A stretch of DNA of 64,000 nucleotides from Caulobacter segnis (GCF_023935105.1 NZ_CP096040.1:2914001-2978000), one strand, 5' to 3'; shown: positions 8,466 through 19,380, numbered from the stretch's first letter. Program-made: numbers and translations. The notes: generated by a model not told the origin, from the sequence alone.

Positions 8466-9493
8466 CAGACCTGGCTCCCCAGCTTGCGGGCGACCCAGGC
8501 GGCGGCGATCTCGCGTGCGCCGTCGTGCGCGATCCGCTCGACCACCTCGCCGACGAAGGCTTCCGTCAGCATGGCCTTGGCCTCGATCTCGGGGATGCCG
8601 CGCTGCTCGGCGTAGAACAGGGCGTTCTCGTCCAAGGCGCCGATCGTGTTGCCGTGAGCGCAGCTGACGTCGTCGGCGAAGATCAGCAGTTCGGGCTTGG
8701 CGTCGACCTCGGCCTTGTCGGACAGGATCAGGGCGTGGTGACCCATCCGCGCATCGGTCTGGTCCGCGCCCGGCGAGACCACGATGCGGCCCTGGAAGAC
8801 GCCGCGCGCCTGGTCGGCGACCATGCCCTTGGTCAGCTGGCTGGTGATCCCGTCGACGCCGGCATGGGTGACGACCGTGGTCAGGTCGGCGTGACGTTGG
8901 CCGTCCAGCAGATAGACGCCGTCGAGGCGAACCTCGGCGTGAGCGCCGGGATGGCTGACCCGCGTCTCGATCCGCTGGCGGCGCGCGCCGGAGGTCAGGA
9001 CGGTTTGGGAAAACTTGGCGCCGGGAGCCAGGGCGACCTCGGCGGTGACGACGTTGACGGCTTCCGCCTCGTCGTCGACCAGCACGATGCGCTCCAGCGA
9101 AGCGCCTTCGCCCACGGCGATGTCTAGGGCCACGTCGGACACATAGCCGGCGGCGCGGCCTTCGTGGCTTTCCAGCAGCACCAGGCTCTCGCCCGGCTTG
9201 ACCACCAGGGCGTGGCTGGCGCTTTGCGAGGCCTTGTCTGCCAGGGCGACGAACCGCAGGGCCACGACGGCCGAAGCGGCCTCGGCGTCTGCGACTCGGC
9301 GGCCGTTGACGAAGACGGTCTCAGCGGCGGCCAGTTCGGCGAACAGACCGGTAGGCACGTCGCCGTCATGCGTCGGCGCGGCCGGCGGCAGCGTCCGGAT
9401 CAGGCCGCGCAGGTCGGTCCAGCGCCAGTCCTCGTCGCGCCGCGAAGGCAGCTGCGCGACATCGCCGGTCTTCAGGGCGGAGGCGAGGCTCAT
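8465..9493 (-). CDS. sufD: Fe-S cluster assembly protein SufD
   Basis: A 342-residue subunit of the SufBC2D scaffold complex. It shows the beta-helix core and the C-terminal segment shared with SufB: SCAHGNTIGALDENALFY, then the RGIPEIEAKAML segment. The N-terminus includes the helical RRDEDWRWTDLRGL segment typical of SufD. It is somewhat shorter than enterobacterial SufD (about 420 residues), as is common in alphaproteobacteria. It is coupled to sufC upstream and sufS downstream by one-base overlaps. Confidence 0.92.
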   Translation of the reverse strand: MSLASALKTGDVAQLPSRRDEDWRWTDLRGLIRTLPPAAPTHDGDVPTGLFAELAAAETVFVNGRRVADAEAASAVVALRFVALADKASQSASHALVVKPGESLVLLESHEGRAAGYVSDVALDIAVGEGASLERIVLVDDEAEAVNVVTAEVALAPGAKFSQTVLTSGARRQRIETRVSHPGAHAEVRLDGVYLLDGQRHADLTTVVTHAGVDGITSQLTKGMVADQARGVFQGRIVVSPGADQTDARMGHHALILSDKAEVDAKPELLIFADDVSCAHGNTIGALDENALFYAEQRGIPEIEAKAMLTEAFVGEVVERIAHDGAREIAAAWVARKLGSQV

Positions 9494-10239
9494 CAGGCGG
9501 CCGCCACGTACTTGTCGTAGCCCTCGGCTTCCAGCTGCAGGGCCAGTTCCGGGCCGCCCGAGGCGACGATGCGGCCGGCGGCCAGCACGTGCACCTTGTC
9601 GGGTTTGATGTAGTCCAAGAGACGCTGGTAGTGGGTGATGACCAGCATGCCGCGCTCTGGGCTGCGCAGGGCGTTGACGCCTTCGGAGACGATCTTCAGG
9701 GCGTCGATGTCCAGGCCGCTGTCGGTCTCGTCCAGGATCAGGAACTTCGGCGCCAGCATGGACATCTGGAAGATCTCCATGCGCTTCTTCTCGCCGCCCG
9801 AGAAGCCGACGTTCAGGCCGCGCTTGAGCATGTCGAAGTCGATCTTGAGCGCCGCGGCCTTCTCCTTGGCCAGCTTCAGAAAGGCCGGCGCCGCGATCTC
9901 GTCCTCGCCGCGCGCGCGGCGCTGGGCGTTCAGCGCAGTGCGGATGAAGGTCAGGGCCGGCACGCCCGGGATCTCCAGCGGATACTGGAACGACAGGAAC
10001 AGACCCTTGGCGGCTCGCTCGTTGGGCTCCAGGGCCAGCAGGTCATCGCCGTTCAGGCTGGCCGAACCTTCGGTGACCGCATAGCCGCCACGGCCCGACA
10101 GCACGTACGACAGGGTCGACTTGCCGGCGCCGTTCGGCCCCATGATGGCGTGGACCTCACCGGCCGGCACCTCCAGGGTGACGCCCTTCAGGATCGGCTT
10201 GTCTTCGACGCGGGCGTGAAGGTTCTGGATCTTAAGCAT
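9493..10239 (-). CDS. sufC: Fe-S cluster assembly ATPase SufC
   Basis: The ABC-type ATPase of the SufBC2D scaffold, 248 residues and cytosolic. Walker A is GPNGAGKST near residue 34, the signature is FSGGEKKRMEI near residue 146, and Walker B with the catalytic glutamate is FLILDETDSGLD near residue 168. It overlaps the upstream small unknown gene by eight bases. Confidence 0.95.
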   Translation of the reverse strand: MLKIQNLHARVEDKPILKGVTLEVPAGEVHAIMGPNGAGKSTLSYVLSGRGGYAVTEGSASLNGDDLLALEPNERAAKGLFLSFQYPLEIPGVPALTFIRTALNAQRRARGEDEIAAPAFLKLAKEKAAALKIDFDMLKRGLNVGFSGGEKKRMEIFQMSMLAPKFLILDETDSGLDIDALKIVSEGVNALRSPERGMLVITHYQRLLDYIKPDKVHVLAAGRIVASGGPELALQLEAEGYDKYVAAA

Positions 10240-10617
10240 GGGTCTCGTCGAATCTTCTGTATTCCGCGTCGTGGCCCGCGAAGGTCCCGGCGACGGCGAT
10301 CTGGCCTTGGATGGCGGCGTTTAACAGCGAAAGATCCTCGGGCGGGATCCAGTATTCCTCGTGCCCCGGCGTGCCCGAGACCTTGTTCTCGTAGGCGTCC
10401 AGGAAGCTCTTCAGCACCTCGAACCGGACGATGTAGCCGCGCCGATAGGTCGTGTGGGCGGCGTTCCAGTTCTGGGCCAGCTGGGCCGCGAAAGCCTCGT
10501 TGGTGACCGGACGGAAGATGGGCTGCTCGATGTCGTGCGGCGGAAACGCTTTCCACCCCGACGCCTTGATATCCTGCAGCTCCTCCATGCCCACCGGCTG
10601 GTAGAGCGTGACGGAGG

Positions 10618-10621
<4 letters not shown>
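10232..10621 (-). CDS. Conserved protein of unknown function between sufB and sufC
   Basis: A 129-residue acidic soluble protein with no signal peptide or membrane segment. It has aromatic and proline motifs ([28 protein letters not shown]). Relatives are sometimes labelled as ADP-ribosylation/crystallin J1 proteins, but I see no catalytic motif that supports that name. Its ATG overlaps the sufB TGA (ATGA) and its 3' end overlaps sufC by eight bases, so it is made in step with the scaffold subunits. That position points to an accessory role in cluster assembly, which is inference. Confidence 0.8.
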
Positions 10622-12086
<1,465 letters not shown>

Positions 12087-12087
<1 letters not shown>

Positions 12088-13226
12088 TACGCCACCTCCC
12101 GGCGCCGGGCGCCGATACGCTTCCAGGCGGCGAGCCAGGCGTCGCCACACTTGATCCAATCGTCTTCCGTGCTGGCCCAGCCGCCGCTGACCCGCAGGGC
12201 GAACGGCGCCAGGTCGGACCGGCCCATAGCTTCCACCACGCGACTGGCCTTGACCTTGCCCGACGAGCAGGCGCTGCCGGCGCTGACCATTACCCCGGCC
12301 AGGTCCATGTTCATGACCTGGACCTCGGAGCCGAAGCCCTCGCCGGCGAAACACAGGGTTTGCGGCAGGCGGTCGGCATTCTCGCCGAGCACGACCGCGC
12401 CTTCCGCCTTGAGCCGCTGGGCCAGGGCGTCGCGCCATTGGGCCTGTTTGGCCATGGAGGCAAGGTTTTCCTGGGCCACCTTGCCGGCCGCGCCGAAGGC
12501 GGCGATGCCGGCCACGTTTTCGGTGCCGGCCCGGCGTCCGCGCTCCTGGCCGCCGCCGTGCTGGCGGCGGGTGACGGTCGCGCGGGTCCCAGCCACGAGG
12601 GCGCCAACGCCTTGCGGTCCGCCCAGCTTGTGAGCCGACAGGGCTAGGGTGTCCGCGCCCAGGCCCGAGAAGTCGACCGCGATCTTGCCGGCCGCCTGGA
12701 CGGCGTCGACGTGCAGCAGGCCATCGTTGGCCCGCACCAGCTTCGAAGCTTCCGCCACCGGCTGGATGACGCCCGTCTCGTTGTTGGCCAGCATCAGGCA
12801 GACTAGGGTCTTGCCCGGGATCTCAAGGGCTTGCGCCAGCCAGGTCAGGTCGGCGACGCCTTCACTATCCACGGGCAGCACCTCGACCGGCAGGCTGGAA
12901 GCCTTGGCCGTCTCGGTGACCGCGTCATGCTCGATGGCGGACATGATGATGCGCTGAACGCCGGCGGCCTTGGCGCTCTCAATGGCCAGGGCGTTGGCCT
13001 CGGTGCCGCCACTGACGAAGGTGACCGAACCGGCCGGCACGCCAACCAGGGACCCGACCTGGGCGCGGCCGCGCTCGACCACGTCGCGCGCGGCGCGACC
13101 GGCGGCGTGGACCGACGAGGGATTGGCCGGGCTCTCCAGGGCGCGCAGCAGCGCCTCACGCGCCTCCGGCCGCAAGGGGGCCGTGGCGTTGTAGTCCAGA
13201 TAGACCGATGTGCGGTTGATGCTCAC
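12087..13226 (-). CDS. IscS/NifS-like cysteine desulfurase (group I)
   Basis: A PLP-dependent desulfurase of 379 residues from the GTG at 13226, which overlaps the iscR stop (GTGA). The start [18 protein letters not shown] is the standard N-terminus. The PLP lysine is in [11 protein letters not shown] near residue 200, and the catalytic cysteine is in [16 protein letters not shown] near residue 325, within the longer loop typical of group I. It differs from SufS in the same operon in these motifs. The two enzymes may have different sulfur acceptors. Confidence 0.9.
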
Positions 13227-13684
13227 TCGGCCGCGATCTCCAGCGGGCGAGCGGGGCGAAGTTCGCCCTTCAGCACGTCGGCGACCGACACGCTGGCCAG
13301 GTAGCCATGGATCTGGCGGCCCATCTCTTCCCACAGGCCGTGGGTCATGCAGCGCTCACCGCCGGCCATGCAGCCCTTGGCCTGGTTCTTGGACAGGCCG
13401 CAGCGGGTGGCGCGAAGGGGCTCGTCGACCGCCAGCACGATGTCGGAGATGAAGGTCTCGGTGGACGCCTTGGCCAGCCGATAGCCGCCGCCGGGCCCGC
13501 GGGCGCTGATCACCAGGCCCTTGCGGCGCAAGCGCGCGAACAGCTGCTCCAGGTAGGAAAGCGAGATCTGTTGACGCGAAGCGATCTCGGCCAGGGCCAC
13601 GGCGCGGCCCTCGCTTTCGTCCTGGCGCTTGGCCAGGTCGGTCATCGCCATGACCGCGTATCGTCCCTTGGTGCTCAGGCGCAT
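13223..13684 (-). CDS. iscR: Rrf2 family Fe-S regulator IscR
   Basis: A 153-residue winged-helix regulator that senses Fe-S status through its own cluster and adjusts suf operon expression. The start MRLSTKGRYAVMAMTDLA is the classic IscR N-terminus, so the longer upstream frame is dropped. The HTH lies at about residues 28-50 (QISLSYLEQLFARLRRKGLV). Three cysteines, in CGLSK, GCMAGG and RCMTHGLW, can bind a cluster. Spacing between the first two is nine residues, wider than in E. coli IscR. It heads the suf operon. Confidence 0.92.
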   Translation of the reverse strand: MRLSTKGRYAVMAMTDLAKRQDESEGRAVALAEIASRQQISLSYLEQLFARLRRKGLVISARGPGGGYRLAKASTETFISDIVLAVDEPLRATRCGLSKNQAKGCMAGGERCMTHGLWEEMGRQIHGYLASVSVADVLKGELRPARPLEIAAE

Positions 13685-13801
13685 CGCCTTACCCCTTGCA
13701 GATTCCGCGCGCATCGGCTTTTGCGTGTGCTACAAGCCGCGACTTCGCGCGCGGGCCCTCCAGCCCGCGAACTGGTTGCGATCTAGGAAGACCAAGCGCA
13801 G

Positions 13802-13812
13802 TAGTCAAGTAT
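13802..13812. promoter_or_regulatory. Candidate IscR half-site upstream of the suf operon
   Basis: TAGTCAAGTAT matches the right half of the E. coli type 1 IscR motif (YAGTCRRSTAT) at every position. The left half is poorly conserved here. It lies 118 bases before the iscR start, in the 181-base gap shared with the divergent hydrolase gene, so it could serve autoregulation. The consensus comes from a different class of bacteria, hence the modest confidence. Confidence 0.45.
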
Positions 13813-13865
13813 TCGGCGACCCAAATCGTCGAATGGCGGACCGCTGGCGAGCTCAAGGGAACGAC

Positions 13866-14516
13866 ATGCCTGATGTGATTTTGACCGGCGCGTCCGGGCG
13901 GATCGAAGGTCGCTACTCTCCGGGCAAGACCGAAACGGCGCCGATCGCGCTGATCCTGCATCCCCACCCCAAGGCCGGCGGTCACATGAACCACCCGGTG
14001 GCCGTGCAGCTGTACCACCTGTTCATGAAGCGTGGTTTCGCGACCCTCCGCTTCAACTTCCGCGGCGTGGGCCGCAGCCAGGGCGAGTTCGACGCCGGCA
14101 TCGGCGAGCTGGCCGACGCGGCCACGGCGCTGGACTGGCTGCAGACCTCCAACCCCGCCGCCAGCCAGACCTGGGTCGCCGGCTTCGACTTCGGCGCCTA
14201 TATCGGCATGCAACTGCTGATGCGCCGCCCGGAGACCGACGGCTTCATCTCGGTGTCGCCGCCGACCAACATGTACGACTTCAGCTTCCTGGCCCCCTGC
14301 CCGGCCTCGGGTCTGTTCCTGACGGGCTCGGCCGACACCATCACCCCGCCGGTCGAGGTGGAGCGCGTGGTCACCAAGCTGCGCACCCAGAAGGGCATCA
14401 CGATCGACTACGAGGTCATCGACAAGGCCACCCACTTCTGGGCCGAGCACCTGCCCAGCGTCGAGAAGAGCGTCAGCGACTATCTCGACAAGCGCCTGGC
14501 GGAAAACCCGATCTAG
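13866..14516 (+). CDS. Alpha/beta hydrolase, dienelactone-hydrolase-like
   Basis: A 216-residue hydrolase of the type that opens with HPHPKAGGHMNHPV, followed by RFNFRGVGRSQGEFD near residue 65. AAGGGA seven bases before the ATG at 13866 supports this start over the longer frame. The nucleophile elbow is unusual: the expected GxSxG reads GFDFGAY near residue 105, so an aspartate replaces serine, as is usual for this subgroup. The C-terminal histidine is in KATHFWAEH. The substrate is unknown. It is divergent from iscR and ends in a clear terminator. Confidence 0.82.
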   Translation: MPDVILTGASGRIEGRYSPGKTETAPIALILHPHPKAGGHMNHPVAVQLYHLFMKRGFATLRFNFRGVGRSQGEFDAGIGELADAATALDWLQTSNPAASQTWVAGFDFGAYIGMQLLMRRPETDGFISVSPPTNMYDFSFLAPCPASGLFLTGSADTITPPVEVERVVTKLRTQKGITIDYEVIDKATHFWAEHLPSVEKSVSDYLDKRLAENPI

Positions 14517-14527
14517 CAGAGTTTCAG

Positions 14528-14553
14528 AGGCCTCCCTTCGGGGAGGCCTTTTT
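14528..14553 (+). terminator. Rho-independent terminator after the hydrolase gene
   Basis: A perfect 9-bp stem (AGGCCTCCC at 14528-14536 and GGGAGGCCT at 14541-14549) with a stable TTCG loop, followed directly by T residues. It is 11 bases past the stop codon. Confidence 0.93.
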
Positions 14554-14641
14554 CGTTGTGCGATACGGCCGAGCAGCCCTGGCGTAACGTGGGTTGGCGA
14601 CCTATATTTTCACCGATTGATGAATATCAAGCGAGGCGGTG

Positions 14642-15922
14642 ATGCACTACGACATCGTCATCGTCGGCGGGGGAGCCGGCGGACTAGAACTAGCGTCGCG
14701 ACTGGGGCGCCGCCTCGGCGGTCGGCACGGAAAACGTCGGGTTCTGCTGATCGATCGCTCCAGCTTCCACATCTGGAAGCCGACCCTGCATGAGGTCGCG
14801 GCCGGCACCCTGGACGTCCACCAGGAAGGCGTCTCTTACTCGATCCTGGGCCGCTCGAACGGCTTCAACTTCCTCCTGGGCGAGCTGGCGACCTTCGATC
14901 CGACCGCCAAACGCCTGACCCTGAAGGCGATCATCGACGAGGATGGTCAGATCCTGGCGCCCGAGCGGGCCATCACCTTCACCTACGGCGTTCTGGCCAT
15001 AGGCAGCGGCTCGAACCTGTTCGGCACGCCCGGCGCCGAGCAAGCGCACCTCCTGGAGCGCACCGAGGACGCGGAAGCGTTCCACGCTCGCCTGCTGGCG
15101 GCCTTCACCAAGGCCTCGTTCTCCACCGAGCGGATCATGCGCGTCGCCATCGTCGGCGGCGGGGCCACGGGCGTGGAGCTGTCGGCTGAGCTGATCGAAG
15201 CGCATCGCGAACTGCTGGACAGCCTGGGCGATGAACAGCGCTTCCGCCTGGATATCACCGTGGTCGAGGCCGCGCCGCGCATCCTGGGCGCCCTGCCGCA
15301 GAAGATCGCCGACAAGGCGACGCTGGCGTTGGAGCGCAAGGGCGTGACCGTGAAGACCGACGCCAAGGTGCTGGCCGTCCATGCCGATCGGCTCGAGACC
15401 AGCCAGGGGGACATCCCCGCCGATCTGATCGTCTGGGCTGCGGGCGTGAAGGCGGCCGAGGCCAATGCGGGCTTCGGCCTGGAGACCAACCGCGGCAACC
15501 AATTCGTGGTCAACGATCGCCTGGAGACCTCGGCGCCGGACATCTGGGCTCTGGGCGACTGCGCCGCGGCGCCCTGGAAGGACGGCAAGACCGTGCCCGC
15601 CCGCGCCCAGGCCGCGCATCAGCAAGCCAGCTATCTGGAACGCGCCATCATCGCCCGTCTGCATCAAGGCCGGCTGGACAGGCCCTTCGTGTATCGTGAT
15701 TTCGGTTCGCTGGTCTCGCTGGGCGATCACAAGGGCGTCGGCTCGCTGATGGGCGGATTGGGCGGTCCGAACTTCTTCGTCGAAGGCCTTCTCGCGAAAT
15801 GGGCCTACATGTCCCTGCACCTGGATCACCACCGGGCGATCCTGGGCGTCGGCCGCACGGCGACCCTGGCGCTGGCGCGGTTGCTGCAGCAGCGCGTGTC
15901 GGGTCGGCTGAAGCTGCACTAA
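14642..15922 (+). CDS. ndh: Type II NADH dehydrogenase (NDH-2)
   Basis: A single-subunit, FAD-containing enzyme that passes electrons from NADH to quinone without pumping protons, on the cytosolic face of the inner membrane. The FAD fold begins at once with YDIVIVGGGAGGLELA. The NADH-binding fold is VAIVGGGATGVELSAELIE near residue 170, and the second FAD motif is IWALGDCAAAP near residue 302. A C-terminal amphipathic region (AKWAYMSLHLDHHRAILG) should attach it to the membrane. GAGGCGG six to ten bases upstream favours the ATG at 14642 over the GTG just before it. Confidence 0.9.
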   Translation: MHYDIVIVGGGAGGLELASRLGRRLGGRHGKRRVLLIDRSSFHIWKPTLHEVAAGTLDVHQEGVSYSILGRSNGFNFLLGELATFDPTAKRLTLKAIIDEDGQILAPERAITFTYGVLAIGSGSNLFGTPGAEQAHLLERTEDAEAFHARLLAAFTKASFSTERIMRVAIVGGGATGVELSAELIEAHRELLDSLGDEQRFRLDITVVEAAPRILGALPQKIADKATLALERKGVTVKTDAKVLAVHADRLETSQGDIPADLIVWAAGVKAAEANAGFGLETNRGNQFVVNDRLETSAPDIWALGDCAAAPWKDGKTVPARAQAAHQQASYLERAIIARLHQGRLDRPFVYRDFGSLVSLGDHKGVGSLMGGLGGPNFFVEGLLAKWAYMSLHLDHHRAILGVGRTATLALARLLQQRVSGRLKLH

Positions 15923-15925
15923 GCT

Positions 15926-16600
15926 TCAGGTGCAGGGCGGGTACTGCGCGAAGATGGCTTCATATTCGGCGAGTGTCTGCGGAAAGCCCATGGCTTTTCG
16001 CCTTGCGTCCACCTGCTCGGGCGCCTCCAGTCGATCGACCACGTACTTGCCGTCCTTGCAGGTCATTTGACTGCCATAGCGCTGAGGACGGCCTTCGTTG
16101 ATCGCCAGCCGGTCGTACATGAGACCGTAGCTCTGCCCCTCCACCTCCCCGGTAGTGACCAGGGGCTCCAGAACGGGGACGAAGCGACGCCAGAGCGACA
16201 AGTCCGAGTGCTGGACGATGTTGAAGGCCGCCTGTGAGGCCCGGGCGCCATAGCGGCTTTTCAGAAACCAGCCCTCGGGCGGCGTCATGGCCAAAAGAGC
16301 CTTCTGGTTCTCGGCGTCGATCTCCTTGATCGGAGCCCACATGGCCTTGCTGGCTGGGTCTCTTTCCTGCAGCGGCAGGACCGTAAGATCTATGCCGGTC
16401 AGCACGCGGCGACCGACCTGGTCCATACGCCCCATGCGCTCCAGCTTCTCCGCGTCGCTCGCTGGAGGCGGCAAGGCCGTCTGGGCCTTGCGCTCGGCGT
16501 CCAAGGCCTGCCGCACCGGCGCGATCAACGCTGTCGCCTGCGGGCTCAGGGGCGACGGTTGGGCGCCGCCTAAGAGGGCCGCCATCAGCAATCCGATCAT
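15926..16600 (-). CDS. Exported DUF6624-type protein
   Basis: A 224-residue protein with a short hydrophobic N-terminus (MIGLLMAALLGGAQP) consistent with export. The second half has features I associate with DUF6624: QHSDLSLWRRFVPVLEPLV near residue 135, and a YDRLAINEGRPQRYGSQ segment near residue 163. No catalytic motif is known to me. It is convergent with ndh, three bases from its stop, and shares a strand with the broken anmK gene. Confidence 0.7.
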   Translation of the reverse strand: MIGLLMAALLGGAQPSPLSPQATALIAPVRQALDAERKAQTALPPPASDAEKLERMGRMDQVGRRVLTGIDLTVLPLQERDPASKAMWAPIKEIDAENQKALLAMTPPEGWFLKSRYGARASQAAFNIVQHSDLSLWRRFVPVLEPLVTTGEVEGQSYGLMYDRLAINEGRPQRYGSQMTCKDGKYVVDRLEAPEQVDARRKAMGFPQTLAEYEAIFAQYPPCT

Positions 16601-16666
16601 GCTCGCCTCCGCGCCATCCGGCGACGCAAGCTCAACCGGAAATCGTGTCGAAGTCGAGACCTGTCT

Positions 16667-17769
16667 TCAGGGCGTAACGATCCGCCCGCCCGTCATTGGC
16701 GCCTTCACCCCCGTGGTGCCTGGGAAGCTGATCGGCAGGCCCTTGGCGGTGCGCGCGGCCAGATAGGCGAAGGCCTCGGCCTCGATGCTGTCGCCGCGCC
16801 AGCCGTAGTCCTCGGCGGTCTTGACCGGCACCGGCGCGCGTTCGGTCAAGGCCTTCATGATCTGCGGATTGTGGCGACCGCCGCCGCAGACGATCAGGGC
16901 GCTGGGCCGTGCGCCATGGTCGAAGGCCTTGATCACCGCCTCGGCCGTGAAGGCCACCAGGGTGGCGGCGGCGTCCTCGGCCGACAGGGGCTCGACCAGG
17001 TCCAGCGGGAAGTCGTAGCGGTCCAGCGACTTGGGCGCGGGGCCGGCGAAATAGGAACTGGCCAGGAAGGTGTCGAGGATGGTCTGGTCCACCCGGCCCG
17101 AGGCCGCCAGGCGCCCGTTCTCGTCGAAACGGCCCAGGCCCCGCTCCTGCAGCATCAGGTCGATCATGCCGTTGCCGGGTCCGGTGTCGAAGGCCAGCAG
17201 CTGATCGTCGTCGTTGATGAGCGTGATGTTGGCCACCCCACCGATGTTCAGCGCGGCCACCGGCGCGGCCAGGCCCGAGGCCCGGGCGCGGGCGGCGTGA
17301 TAGATCGGGGCCAGCGGCGCCCCTGCCCGCCGGCCGCCACGTCGGCGCTGCGAAAGTCGAAGGCCACCGGCTGCCCGCTGACCTTGGCCAGACGCTCGGC
17401 GTCCAGCAGTTGCACGGTGCGGCCGATCCGGTCCGGAGTCGGGCGCTCGTGCAGCACGGTCTGGCCGTGGACGCCCAAGAGGTCGAAATCGTTCCACGCC
17501 AGGCCGTGCTCGGCCAGGAAGTTTTCGGCGGCATGGATGTGTTCGTCGGCGACGGCGCGGGCGGCCTCGGCGAAGATCTCCGGCTCGGCCTTGTCGCGCG
17601 GCCAGCCGCGGGCGATCTCGGTGGCGACCAGCAGCAGGTCACGGGTCTCGTCGCGCAACTTGCGCTCGCCCGCCGGCCCGAAGGCCTGGATCTCGTGGCC
17701 GTCGGTCTCCAGCACCGCCATGTCGACCGCGTCGAGCGAGGTGCCGGTCATGAATCCAAGGATACGCAT
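16667..17769 (-). pseudogene. anmK: Anhydro-N-acetylmuramic acid kinase, frameshifted
   Basis: AnmK phosphorylates anhydro-MurNAc during cell-wall recycling. The N-terminal part is in one frame ([20 protein letters not shown] to DVAAGGQG) and the rest is in the next (APLAPIYHAAR to GGRIVTP). The join is at a C4 run (17320-17323, G4 on the coding strand). One extra G there restores QGAPLAPI and a 367-residue protein, the usual AnmK length. All motifs are otherwise intact: the phosphate-binding MTGTSLD, NIGGVANITL, DTGPGN, and CGGGRHN. With no other damage, a very recent mutation or a sequence error is more likely than old decay. Confidence 0.88.
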
Positions 17770-17811
17770 GGTCCGTTGACTGCCATGGTCGCGAACGGGT
17801 AGCTAGGCCCC

Positions 17812-17877
17812 ATGATCGACGCCCCCATCTTCTTGGGACAAGTCCTGGCCCGCCCCTACTACCGCCCGCTGCCATAG
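17812..17877 (+). CDS. Possible tyrosine-containing leader peptide upstream of tyrS
   Basis: A 21-codon frame ([10 protein letters not shown] start) between the divergent anmK and tyrS. It contains two adjacent TAC codons in RPYYRP near its end, and its stop codon begins inside a small hairpin. The Shine-Dalgarno sequence is weak. Peptides with runs of the cognate amino acid are known to control amino-acid genes by attenuation, so control of tyrS by tyrosyl-tRNA level is possible. A chance frame cannot be ruled out. Confidence 0.35.
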   Translation: MIDAPIFLGQVLARPYYRPLP

Positions 17878-17963
17878 CGGGAGGCCGACCAGACACGTCG
17901 CAACCCCGCCTCGCCGGGGTCGCTCCATTTCAGTCGATCATGCGCTCCGGCCCCTTTCCGGAG
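17865..17963 (+). promoter_or_regulatory. tyrS leader with three successive hairpins (attenuator-like)
   Basis: Three stem-loops follow in series: CCCGCT/AGCGGG (17865-17881), ACCCCG/CGGGGT (17903-17920) and CTCCGG/CCGGAG (17945-17963). The first overlaps the end of the small tyrosine-containing frame. GAGGC after the first stem could pair with GCCTC in the second, which would give alternative structures. None is followed by a clear T run, so it is not a textbook terminator. Confidence 0.4.
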
Positions 17964-18035
17964 TCCGAAATGAAACCGCCACACACCGATCTCGCCGTGC
18001 TAGACGGCCCGCCAAGTCAATCAGAGAGTCGAACC

Positions 18036-19295
18036 ATGTCCGCCGCGTCGTCCTTCAAGTCGGAGTTCCTGCGAACCCTGGAGGCGCGCGGCTACATCCA
18101 CCAGATCACCCATCCGGACGAACTGGACGCGGCCTGCGCCGGCGGGATCGTCACCGCCTACATCGGTTTCGACGCCACCGCGCCCAGCCTGCATGTCGGC
18201 TCGCTGATCCAGATCATGATGCTGCGACGCCTGCAGCAGGCCGGTCACAAGCCGATCGTCCTGATGGGCGGCGGCACGACCAAGGTCGGCGACCCGACCG
18301 GCAAGGACGAAAGCCGAAAGCTGCTGTCGGACGCCGACATCGCGGCCAACATCGCCGGTATCAAGCAGGTCTTCGCCAAGTTCCTGACCTTCGGCGACGG
18401 CCCGACCGACGCGATCATGGTCGACAATGACGAGTGGCTGAGCAAGTTCGGCTACGTCCAGTTCCTGCGCGACTACGGCGTGCACTTCACGGTCAACCGG
18501 ATGCTGGCCTTCGACTCGGTCAAGCTGCGGCTCGAGCGCGAGCAGCCGATGACCTTCCTCGAATTCAACTACATGCTGATGCAGGCCACCGACTTCTTGG
18601 AGCTGAACCGCAAGTACGGTTGCGTTCTGCAGATGGGCGGGTCGGACCAGTGGGGCAACATCCTGAACGGGGTGGAGCTGACCCGTCGCGTCGACCAGAA
18701 GGCGGCGTTCGGCCTGACGACGCCGCTCTTGGCCACGGCCTCGGGCGCCAAGATGGGCAAGACCATGGCCGGCGCGGTGTGGCTGAACGCCGAGCAGTTG
18801 TCGCCGTACGACTACTGGCAGTTCTGGCGCAACACCGAGGACGCCGACGTGGGCCGCTTCCTGAAGCTGTTCACCGACCTGCCGCTGGAGAAGATCGCGG
18901 AGCTGGAGGCCCTTCCGGGCGCCCAGATCAACGACGCCAAGAAGGTGCTGGCCGACGAGGCCACCCGCATGGCCCACGGCGACGAGGAAGCCCGCAAGGC
19001 CCGCGACGCCGCCGAGAAGGCCTTCGAACAAGGCGCGCTCTCGGCCGACCTGCCGACCTTCGAGGTGCCCGCGGCCGACCTGGAAGCCGGCGTCGTGCTG
19101 GCGGCCCTGTTCGCCGACGCCGGTCTGGCCGCCTCGCGCGGTGAGGCCCGGCGCCTGGCCCAAGGCGGCGGCCTCAAGGTCAACGACAAGGCCGAGGCCG
19201 ACGCCAACCGCGTGATCACCTCGGCCGACCTCGTCGAAGGCGTCGTCAAGCTGGCCGCCGGCAAGAAGAAGATCGTGTTGGTGAAGCCCGTTTAG
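18036..19295 (+). CDS. tyrS: Tyrosyl-tRNA synthetase
   Basis: Charges tRNA-Tyr. It has 419 residues from the ATG at 18036, the family's usual size; the longer frame upstream has no matching sequence. The HIGH-type motif reads PSLHVGSL near residue 51, and the KMSKS loop reads KMGKT near residue 240, a variant seen in many bacterial TyrRS proteins. Tyrosine-site segments [12 protein letters not shown] and GGSDQWGNI are present. The C-terminal S4-like RNA-binding domain starts around residue 355 ([22 protein letters not shown]). Its leader may carry an attenuator. Confidence 0.95.
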   Translation: MSAASSFKSEFLRTLEARGYIHQITHPDELDAACAGGIVTAYIGFDATAPSLHVGSLIQIMMLRRLQQAGHKPIVLMGGGTTKVGDPTGKDESRKLLSDADIAANIAGIKQVFAKFLTFGDGPTDAIMVDNDEWLSKFGYVQFLRDYGVHFTVNRMLAFDSVKLRLEREQPMTFLEFNYMLMQATDFLELNRKYGCVLQMGGSDQWGNILNGVELTRRVDQKAAFGLTTPLLATASGAKMGKTMAGAVWLNAEQLSPYDYWQFWRNTEDADVGRFLKLFTDLPLEKIAELEALPGAQINDAKKVLADEATRMAHGDEEARKARDAAEKAFEQGALSADLPTFEVPAADLEAGVVLAALFADAGLAASRGEARRLAQGGGLKVNDKAEADANRVITSADLVEGVVKLAAGKKKIVLVKPV

Positions 19296-19312
19296 TTATG
19301 GGGTTGATTATC

Positions 19313-19345
19313 GTTCCGACCCTGGCGTAGGCCAGGAGTCGGGAC
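19313..19345 (+). other. Imperfect stem-loop between tyrS and the peroxiredoxin gene
   Basis: GTTCCGACCCTGG and CCAGGAGTCGGGAC can pair around a short CGTAGG loop with one bulge and one G-U pair. There is no T run right after it, so its use as a terminator is uncertain. It may protect or end the tyrS transcript. Confidence 0.4.
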
Positions 19346-19380
19346 GGTGGTTTCCCTAACGGATATCAAGGACGCGTTCG

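Noticed and set aside
17770..18035. tRNA or T-box element before tyrS
   Set aside because: No T-arm GTTCGA sequence, cloverleaf or T-box AGGGTGG sequence. Only small hairpins and the short frame are seen.
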